30,046 bases of DNA from Pseudomonadota bacterium (GTDB taxonomy: Bacteria; Pseudomonadota; Alphaproteobacteria; Rhizobiales; Hyphomicrobiaceae): contig JAEZBZ010000302.1 of assembly GCA_023412745.1 (NCBI GenBank), forward strand, positions 1 to 30,046, given 5' to 3'. The notes beneath the pieces were generated by a model. The model had not been told where the DNA came from and made no database searches. It was given only the letters and a program-made list of their open reading frames with translations. Made by a program: the position numbers and the translations under genes. Positions 24,136 to 30,046 of the stretch are shown piece by piece; within the stretch, counting starts at the first letter, position 1; the number at the start of each line of letters is the position of its first letter.

Positions 24136-26193
24136 TCATGCCAGATGCAGGAATGAAATGATAAGGTCGATGATCTTGATGCCGATGAACGGCGCGACGA
24201 AACCGCCGAGGCCATAGATCAGCAGGTTTCGCCGCAGCAGCGCGGCAGCGCCCACCGGGCGATAGGTGACACCGTGCAGCGCCAGCGGGATCAGCGCCAC
24301 GATGATCAGCGCGTTGAAGATCACCGCCGACAGGATCGCGCTTTGTGGTGTCGCGAGTCGCATCACGTTGAGCGCGCCCAGTTCGGGATAGGCCGCCAGG
24401 AACAACGCCGGGATGATTGCGAAATACTTGGCAACGTCGTTGGCGATCGAGAACGTCGTCAGCGCGCCGCGCGTCATCAGCAACTGCTTGCCAATCTCGG
24501 TGATCTCGATGAGTTTGGTCGGATTGCTGTCGAGGTCGACCATGTTGCTCGCCTCGCGCGCCGCCTGCGTGCCAGTCTGCATTGCGACGCCGACATCGGC
24601 CAGGGCCAGCGCGGGCGCATCGTTGGTGCCGTCGCCGCACATGGCGATCAGCCTGCCCTTGGCCTGCTCTGCCGCGATATAGGCGAGCTTGTGCTCGGGC
24701 GTCGCCTCCGCGATGTAGTCATCGACGCCGGCTTCCGAGGCAATCGCCGCCGCCGTCACCGGGTTGTCACCGGTCACCATCACCGTGCGGATGCCCATGG
24801 ACCGCAACGCCGCGAACCGCTCCTTGATGTCCGGCTTGACCACGTCTTTCAGGTGGATCAGCCCGATCAGATCCTTACCGGACGCCACCGCCAGCGGCGT
24901 GCCGCCCGCCCGCGAGACGTTCTCAACGGCCTGCTTAAACTGCGGCGGCGCTTCGCCCAGCGTCAGTCCGACGTGCCGCAGCACCGCATCAACGGCGCCC
25001 TTACGCACGCTACGATCAGCGGTATCGACACCGGAAATGCGGGTATGCGCTGAGAACGCTATAAAGCGGACGGTGGCTTTATCCAGCGTCGGCTCGGCCA
25101 ATCCGTACGGCCCTCTGGCCAGCGCCACGATCGACCGGCCCTCCGGCGTTTCATCCGCCAGCGAGGCCACCAGCGCGGCTTCGGCGACCGCGCGCTCGTT
25201 GAACCCGGGCGAGGCGATAAAGGCCGTCGCCAGGCGATTGCCGTAGGTAATCGTGCCGGTTTTATCGAGCAGCAGCGTATCGACGTCGCCCGCAGCCTCC
25301 ACCGCACGGCCCGACCGCGCCACCACGTTGAAGCGCACCAGCCGATCCATGCCGGCGATGCCGATGGCCGACAGCAGACCGCCGATGGTCGTGGGGATGA
25401 GTGTGACCAACAGCGCGGCCAGCACCGTGATCGACAGCACCGTGCCAGCCGACAGTGCCAGTCCCCACAACGTGGTGACCGTGATCAGGAAGATAAGCGT
25501 CATGCCGGACAGCAGCACAGACAGAGCCAATTCGTTCGGCGTTTTCTGGCGCGAGGCGCCTTCGACCAGGGCGATCATCCGGTCGAGGAATGATGAGCCC
25601 GGGGCCACCGACACGCGTACTTTGATCCAGTCCGACAGCACCACGGTACCGCCGGTAACGGCCGAACGGTCGCCGCCAGATTCACGAATGACCGGGGCCG
25701 ATTCACCGGTCACCGCGGATTCGTTGACCGAGGCGATGCCTTCGATCACCTCACCGTCTGCCGGGATCACGTCGCCAGTTTCGACCAGCACCACGTCACC
25801 AATTCGAAGATCGAGCGCGGAAGTCTTTTCCCAGTCCCGGCTTTGCGGGTTGCCTGGATCGCGCAACAGCTTAGCGAAAACATCGCTGCGGGTACGCCGC
25901 AGGGAATCCGCATGCGCCTTGCCGCGTCCCTCGGCGATGGCTTCGGCAAAGTTCGCAAACAGCACCGTGAACCACAGCCAGGCTGCAATCTGGACACTGA
26001 ACAGCGTATCCGCGCCACCTCCCGCGATCACATCCCGCAGGTAGACGACCGTCACCAGAACGGCCAGCACAGCCGTCACGAACATGACCGGATTGCGCGA
26101 CAGGGACCGCGGATCGAGCTTCTTCAGCGCGTTGACCGCGGCTTCACGCACAACCGGCGCATCGGCGAGAAAAAGTGTTTGGCTCTTTGGCAT
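24136..26193 (-). CDS. kdpB: KdpB, potassium-transporting P-type ATPase catalytic subunit
   Basis: 685-residue P-type ATPase that hydrolyses ATP to drive potassium import through KdpA. The actuator loop TGES is at 162-165, and its Ser165 matches the inhibitory phosphorylation serine of E. coli KdpB. The phosphorylated Asp310 lies in LLLDKTGT; nucleotide-domain and hinge motifs MVTGDNPVTA and CGDGTNDAPALA are intact. Membrane helices occur near 35-55, 65-85, 225-275 and three at the C-terminus. All key residues of a functional pump are present. It lies 11 bases downstream of kdpA. Confidence 0.97.
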   Translation of the reverse strand: MPKSQTLFLADAPVVREAAVNALKKLDPRSLSRNPVMFVTAVLAVLVTVVYLRDVIAGGGADTLFSVQIAAWLWFTVLFANFAEAIAEGRGKAHADSLRRTRSDVFAKLLRDPGNPQSRDWEKTSALDLRIGDVVLVETGDVIPADGEVIEGIASVNESAVTGESAPVIRESGGDRSAVTGGTVVLSDWIKVRVSVAPGSSFLDRMIALVEGASRQKTPNELALSVLLSGMTLIFLITVTTLWGLALSAGTVLSITVLAALLVTLIPTTIGGLLSAIGIAGMDRLVRFNVVARSGRAVEAAGDVDTLLLDKTGTITYGNRLATAFIASPGFNERAVAEAALVASLADETPEGRSIVALARGPYGLAEPTLDKATVRFIAFSAHTRISGVDTADRSVRKGAVDAVLRHVGLTLGEAPPQFKQAVENVSRAGGTPLAVASGKDLIGLIHLKDVVKPDIKERFAALRSMGIRTVMVTGDNPVTAAAIASEAGVDDYIAEATPEHKLAYIAAEQAKGRLIAMCGDGTNDAPALALADVGVAMQTGTQAAREASNMVDLDSNPTKLIEITEIGKQLLMTRGALTTFSIANDVAKYFAIIPALFLAAYPELGALNVMRLATPQSAILSAVIFNALIIVALIPLALHGVTYRPVGAAALLRRNLLIYGLGGFVAPFIGIKIIDLIISFLHLA

Positions 26194-26204
26194 GGGGGTT
26201 GCCG

Positions 26205-27914
26205 TCAGAACGTTTTGCCGGCCAGCATCAGGAAATGCTCGACGATCGGGCCGAGCGCCAATGCCGGAAAGAACTGCAAGCCGCCGAGGATCAGGATCAC
26301 GCCTGTCAGCAGGCTCATGAATAAGGCGCCGTCGGTCGGGAAGGTGCCGCGCGATGCCGGCGCCTTCTTCTTTGCCGCCAGCGAACCGGCAATCGCCAGC
26401 ACCGGGATCACATAGGCGAAACGGCCGAGCAGCATCGCGATGCCGAGCGTCGTGTTGTACCAGGGCGTGTTGGCATTCAGGCCAGCGAACGCGGAGCCGT
26501 TATTCGCGGCAGCCGACGAATAAGCGTAGATGATCTCCGACAGCCCGTGCGGACCGGCATTGCCGAGACTGGCGAGCGCGGATGGCATCTGCACCGCCGC
26601 GGCCGAAAAACCAAGAATTGCGAACGGCAGGATCAGCAGCGCCAGCATGGCCAGCTTCATCTCCCGCACTTCGATCTTCTTGCCGAGATATTCCGGCGTG
26701 CGGCCAACCATCAGACCGGCGACGAACACGGTGAGGATGGCCATAACGATCATGGCGTAGAGACCGGAGCCGACGCCGCCCGGCAGGATCTCGCCAAGCT
26801 GCATCAGAAACATCGGTACCAGACCACCCAAGGGCGTCAGGGAATCGTGCATCGCATTGACGGCACCAGCGGACAGGCCCGTCGTCACCGCCGCAAACAG
26901 CGCCGACATCGCAATGCCGAACCGGACTTCCTTGCCTTCCATGTTGCCGTCGGAGGCGTCGATGCCGCTGCTGGACAGCAGCGGGTTACCCCCGCTTTCC
27001 GCCGCGTAGGTGGCGGCCACGGCCGCGATCAGCAAAACGAACATCACAATCAACAGCGCGCGCCCCTGGCGTGCATCACCGACCATGGCGCCAAAAGTGA
27101 AAGTCAGCGCCACCGAAATCAGCAGCATGCTCCAGATCGAGAACATGTTGGTCCACGCGCTCGGATTCTCGAACGGATGCGCGGCGTTGACGTTGAAAAA
27201 GCCGCCACCGTTGGTGCCGAGCTGCTTGATCGCCTCCTGGCTGGCCACGGGACCCAGCGCGATCACCTGCTTACCGCCTTCGAGCGTGTGCGCATCGACA
27301 CTGCCGGCAAGCGTCTGCGGCAGGCCGAGAACCACGAACAGCAGCGCCAGCAGGATCGCGAGCGGCGCCAGCACGTACAGCACGGCCCTGGTCAGATCGA
27401 CCCAGAAGTTGCCGACCGTCGCCGCGCCGCTGCGCGCCAGCGCCCGCGTCACGGCCACGGCGATCGAGATGCCGGTGGCAGCCGACAGGAAGTTCTGCAC
27501 GGAGAGCCCGGCCATCTGGGACAGGTGGCTCATCGTTGTCTCACCGCCATACGACTGCCAGTTCGTATTAGTGACGAAACTGACTGCGGTGTTGAACGCC
27601 AGATCAGGGCTGAGCCCGGGGAAACCCTGCGGATTGAGGGGGAGCACGTTCTGCAGCCGCAAGATCATATACACCAGCACGAAGCCCGCCGCGTTGAACA
27701 GCAACATCGCAGCGGCGTATGCGAACCAGGTTTGTTCGCGGGCGGCCTTCACGCCGGCAGCAGCCAGCACCCGTTTCTCGACCGGCTTGATGATCCAGGA
27801 CACAGGCGTGCGCTGCCCCTGGAACACCCGCGCCATATACAGGCCGAGCGGGCGCGCCGCTGCCACCACGCAACCCAACACAAATGCAATTTGCAGACAG
27901 CCCATGAACGACAT
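26205..27914 (-). CDS. kdpA: KdpA, potassium-transporting ATPase channel-like subunit
   Basis: 569-residue polytopic protein that binds and conducts potassium, related to the Trk/KtrB superfamily. The four pore-loop filter regions are visible: TNTNWQSYGGE, LGTNGGGFFNVNAAHPFENP, the GAVNAMHDSLTPLGG region and NNGSAFAGLNANTPWYN. The ATG at 27914 (MSFMGCLQ) is preceded by GGAG; an ATG at 27905 is also possible, and a longer upstream frame only overlaps kdpF. It follows kdpF by 16 bases. Confidence 0.96.
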   Translation of the reverse strand: MSFMGCLQIAFVLGCVVAAARPLGLYMARVFQGQRTPVSWIIKPVEKRVLAAAGVKAAREQTWFAYAAAMLLFNAAGFVLVYMILRLQNVLPLNPQGFPGLSPDLAFNTAVSFVTNTNWQSYGGETTMSHLSQMAGLSVQNFLSAATGISIAVAVTRALARSGAATVGNFWVDLTRAVLYVLAPLAILLALLFVVLGLPQTLAGSVDAHTLEGGKQVIALGPVASQEAIKQLGTNGGGFFNVNAAHPFENPSAWTNMFSIWSMLLISVALTFTFGAMVGDARQGRALLIVMFVLLIAAVAATYAAESGGNPLLSSSGIDASDGNMEGKEVRFGIAMSALFAAVTTGLSAGAVNAMHDSLTPLGGLVPMFLMQLGEILPGGVGSGLYAMIVMAILTVFVAGLMVGRTPEYLGKKIEVREMKLAMLALLILPFAILGFSAAAVQMPSALASLGNAGPHGLSEIIYAYSSAAANNGSAFAGLNANTPWYNTTLGIAMLLGRFAYVIPVLAIAGSLAAKKKAPASRGTFPTDGALFMSLLTGVILILGGLQFFPALALGPIVEHFLMLAGKTF

Positions 27915-27930
27915 GGCACCGCTCCGTCGA

Positions 27931-28014
27931 TCAGAACTTTTCGGGATAAAGCAGGGCGTAGACGAGATAAGCGCCGAGCCCGGCGGCAATAAGCAGCCCG
28001 ATGACGGGATCCAT
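27931..28014 (-). CDS. kdpF: KdpF small membrane subunit
   Basis: A 27-residue hydrophobic peptide starting MDPVIGLLIAAGLGAYL and ending VYALLYPEKF. The YLVYAL-x(4-5)-F ending matches KdpF of E. coli, the lipid-like stabiliser of the KdpABC complex. The ATG at 28014 is preceded by GAGG, which overlaps the stop codon of the preceding peptide gene. It lies directly before kdpA, the standard place. Confidence 0.9.
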   Translation of the reverse strand: MDPVIGLLIAAGLGAYLVYALLYPEKF

Positions 28015-28021
28015 GGCTGCC

Positions 28022-28105
28022 TCACAAGCGCCCGCAAAAAACCGCATAGCCCGCTATGGCCGCGAACCCGATAAGGCCCAGGCCGAGGAAGATCAGATCC
28101 GACAT
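28022..28105 (-). CDS. second 27-residue hydrophobic peptide upstream of kdpF
   Basis: A 27-codon frame, beginning MSDLIFLGLGLIGF and ending GYAVFCGRL, forms one membrane helix with a Cys-x-Arg-Leu end. AAGGGA lies eight bases before the ATG at 28105, and the stop is seven bases before kdpF, so it appears to be the first gene of the kdp transcript. I recall similar unannotated peptides ending C-x-RL upstream of kdpF in other bacteria, but the function is unknown. The operon position and independent ribosome site argue against chance. Confidence 0.7.
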   Translation of the reverse strand: MSDLIFLGLGLIGFAAIAGYAVFCGRL

Positions 28106-28179
28106 GGCAATTTCCCTTAACTCCGACACAGTGAGTATCGGGATGGAGGCATCAAATCTCGATATGGAAATAGGGCTGC

Positions 28180-28203
28180 CCGCATAAGGATCCCATAAAG
28201 GAA
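28180..28203 (-). promoter_or_regulatory. candidate KdpE operator of the kdp operon
   Basis: On the minus strand TTATG occurs twice exactly 11 bases apart (plus-strand CATAA at 28183-28187 and 28194-28198), within the related 11-mers CATAAGGATCC and CATAAAGGAAC. OmpR/PhoB-family regulators bind tandem direct repeats with one-turn spacing. It lies 78 bases before the first kdp peptide ATG. No convincing -10 hexamer could be fixed downstream. Confidence 0.5.
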
Positions 28204-28232
28204 CCTTCGTCGCCGCGCGCGGGGGGCGCACC

Positions 28233-28424
28233 TCAGCTCTGCGCGGTCGGCGACGCAGCCTTGACCGATTGGGGCCGCCGCTTGTGTGCCGGCAGCGGCG
28301 CCTCGGGCGCATCGGCCGCGCCCACCGAATAGCCCGCCTCGATGAGGTTGCGACGCACCGCCAGCCAGCCGGCCATCATGTGCGCCCGGATCAGTTCGCG
28401 CAGCAAATCATCATCCGCCCCGAG
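28233..28424 (-). pseudogene. C-terminal remnant of an unidentified gene
   Basis: The minus-strand frame ending at the TGA of 28233 encodes about 60 residues, including LLRELIRAHMMAGWLAVRRN, followed by a Pro/Lys-rich tail. It looks like the end of a real protein, but upstream the frame continues only as the antisense of the dctM remnant, so its N-terminal part is missing. I cannot assign a family. Weak alternative: a chance open frame in GC-rich DNA. Confidence 0.4.
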
Positions 28425-29597
28425 TTGCCGCTGACCGTCATTCCCCAGCTCTTCATCGGCGGCATGGACAATTTCGCCCTGCTCGCCGTTGCCCTGTTCT
28501 TTCTCGCCGGCGAATTGATGACCGCCGCCGGCGTGATCGACCGCATCCTGGCTTTCGCGCGCGCGCTCGTCGGGCATCATCGCGGCGGCCTGGGGCACGT
28601 GACCGTGGTCAGCTCAACCGTGATGGCCGGTGTCTCTGGATCGGCAGTTGCCGCCGCGGCCGCCGTCGGCCCACTGCTCATCCGCTCAATGAAGAAGGAA
28701 GGCTATCCGGCAAGCTTTGCCGCGGCACTCGTCGAATCTTCGGCGACGCTTGCCCCCATCCTGCCGCCATCCATTCCGTTGATCGTCTACGCTGTGCTGG
28801 CCAACGTTTCAGTCGGCGCCGTGTTCATGGCTGGGATCGGCCCCGGCATCCTGATCGCGATCGGTCTCAGCACAGTCGTCTACCTCAGTGCCGGACGGCT
28901 GAGCCTGCCGCGCTCCGAGCGTGCCACCCGCGAGCAGCGTAAAACGGCCACGATCCGCGCGCTCCTCGCCCTGCTTGCTCCGATCATCATCGTCGGCGGC
29001 ATTCGCGCAGGCATCTTCACTCCGACCGAGGCGGGCGCGATCGCGGCCGTCTACGTTCTGACTATCGGCATCATCGCATTTCGATCGCTGCCGTTAGCCG
29101 CAATCGGCCAGGCACTGGTGCGCGCCGCACATGGAACCGCGGCAGTCATGGTCATCCTCGGCGCATCATCAATCTTCGCCTGGATCATCGCCGACCAACG
29201 CATCGGCCACGAGCTTGCCGCCACCATCAAGGCGCTCGATCCGCAGCCCTGGATGCTTCTGCTGGTACTGAACCTGTTGTTTTTCGCGGTCGGCATGTTT
29301 CTCGATCCGCTGCCGGCGCTGGTCATTCTGGTACCGGTGTTCCTGCCGCTGGTGACGGCGATCGGCATGGATCCGGTGCATTTCAGCGTGATGATCGTGC
29401 TCAATCTGGTCATAGGTTTGTGTACGCCACCGGTCGGCGCACTCATCTATATGACCGCCTCGATGGGTCAGGTATCGCCCACCGCAGTCATCCGGGCGTC
29501 CCTGCCATTTCTATTTATGCTCGTCATCGTGCTGGGATTGGTAACCTACGTCCCAGTGATTTCGCTCGGACTGCCGGAACTGGTCCGCGGCCAGTAG
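28425..29597 (+). pseudogene. TRAP transporter large permease (DctM), 5'-truncated
   Basis: About 390 residues of a DctM-type protein, the main membrane subunit of TRAP carboxylate transporters. Similarity begins at LPLTVIPQLFIGGMDNF and runs through LAGELM, GVSGSAVAAAAAVGPLLI, PILPPSIPLIVYA, TPTEAGAIAAVY and LCTPPVGALIY to a normal C-terminus. The first roughly 40 residues, including helix one and the start codon, are missing; the frame upstream of 28425 has no similarity. An internal ATG at 28464 has no ribosome site. No DctP or DctQ gene is nearby, so this is probably a non-functional remnant left by a deletion. Confidence 0.75.
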
Positions 29598-29624
29598 GTC
29601 AGAACTGGCCGCGCAACACGCCGC

Positions 29625-30046
29625 TCAGCGGATCAGCAGCGCCGTGCCGTAGAGGCCCGCCGCAAACACCGTATGCGTCAGCAGGTTCAGCATGCGGATC
29701 TGCATGGCGTTGGGCCGCTTCGAGGCTGCCCAACCTGCCCCCATGCCCGGCTGTAGCAGAAACCACCCCGCTCCGACCGTCACCATGCCGACGATCCATG
29801 CCGGCAGGAACGTCGGCGCGGCCAGCCATGATGCACCCTGCCAAACGATCAGCGCCGCCGCATAGATGATGCCGATCACGTAGTGCGCGATCCAGCCGAC
29901 GGCCCGCTCATTGCTGTAGGGCGCGGCCTTGCCGATGTCGTCGTGGAACACCTTGCCAGTGGTCAGATGGCAGAACCAGCGGCCGACGAAGCCCCAGTTC
30001 GGAGCAGGTATGCCGAAGCCGCGGTTCAAGACGATCGCCCAGACAT
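29625..30046 (-). CDS. DUF2938 family membrane protein, 5' end outside the window
   Basis: Partial, at least 140 residues, with three or four hydrophobic helices. Features of the DUF2938 family are GFGIPAPNWGFVGRW near the start, ERAVGWIAHYVIGIIYA, and LLQPGMGAGWAASKRP followed by a LLTHTVFAAGLY helix. The frame is open through the right edge (VWAIVLNRG), so the in-window TTG at 30029 is not the true start. Function is unknown. It converges on the dctM remnant, 27 bases away. Confidence 0.85.
   Translation of the reverse strand, partial: VWAIVLNRGFGIPAPNWGFVGRWFCHLTTGKVFHDDIGKAAPYSNERAVGWIAHYVIGIIYAAALIVWQGASWLAAPTFLPAWIVGMVTVGAGWFLLQPGMGAGWAASKRPNAMQIRMLNLLTHTVFAAGLYGTALLIR

Noticed and set aside
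24140..24640. N-terminal extension of kdpC by 170 codons
   Set aside because: The extension overlaps kdpB in another frame and is unlike KdpC; the ribosome site and family length support the ATG at 24127.
26547..27992. A 481-codon plus-strand open frame
   Set aside because: Antisense to kdpA; repeated His/Arg/Gln composition and no recognisable motif.

Overview
The window is GC-rich chromosomal DNA that most resembles an alphaproteobacterium, probably Hyphomicrobiales (Bradyrhizobium/Rhodopseudomonas-like). That placement rests on protein style (several NitT/TauT and tripartite tricarboxylate transporter genes, a SDR of the GNASLMAFTRALGG type, a small protein beginning MARKKP, GTG/TTG starts). 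No rRNA, CRISPR array, insertion sequence or prophage was seen.

Layout. 1-127: two tRNA genes on the minus strand (Pro-CGG cut by the window edge, Lys-CTT). 321-4129: an overlapping operon for a NitT/TauT-type ABC importer (two permeases, ATPase, an unrecognised 108-residue membrane protein, periplasmic binding protein). 4195-8333 on the minus strand: four enzymes, namely an M20 carbamoylase-type hydrolase, an alpha/beta hydrolase, a variant SDR and a class I/II aminotransferase. 8474-12296, divergent from these: a tripartite tricarboxylate transporter (TctC, TctB, TctA) and its GntR/FCD regulator, with a 9-bp inverted repeat in the shared control region. Together 321-12296 looks like one uptake-and-catabolism locus for an amide- or carbamoyl-containing organic acid; the substrate cannot be named from sequence.

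12456-20026 is a mixed block: a class D (OXA-type) beta-lactamase, a DeaD/DbpA-like RNA helicase with a long charged tail, a formylglycine-generating enzyme gene broken by one in-frame TAA, an RhlE-like helicase whose motif I reads GKP instead of GKT, a small conserved protein and a membrane fatty acid desaturase.

20152-28105 is a complete high-affinity potassium system on the minus strand, in the order small peptide-kdpF-kdpA-kdpB-kdpC-kdpD-kdpE, including two 27-codon genes that are easy to miss, and a candidate KdpE operator upstream. 28233-29597 looks like a deletion scar: the tail of an unknown minus-strand gene abuts a TRAP large-permease gene (dctM) that lacks its start. The right edge holds a DUF2938 membrane protein running off the window.

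The points most worth checking are the catabolic locus, the two single-base lesions (FGE stop, RhlE GKP), the twin kdp peptides with their operator, and the dctM junction.
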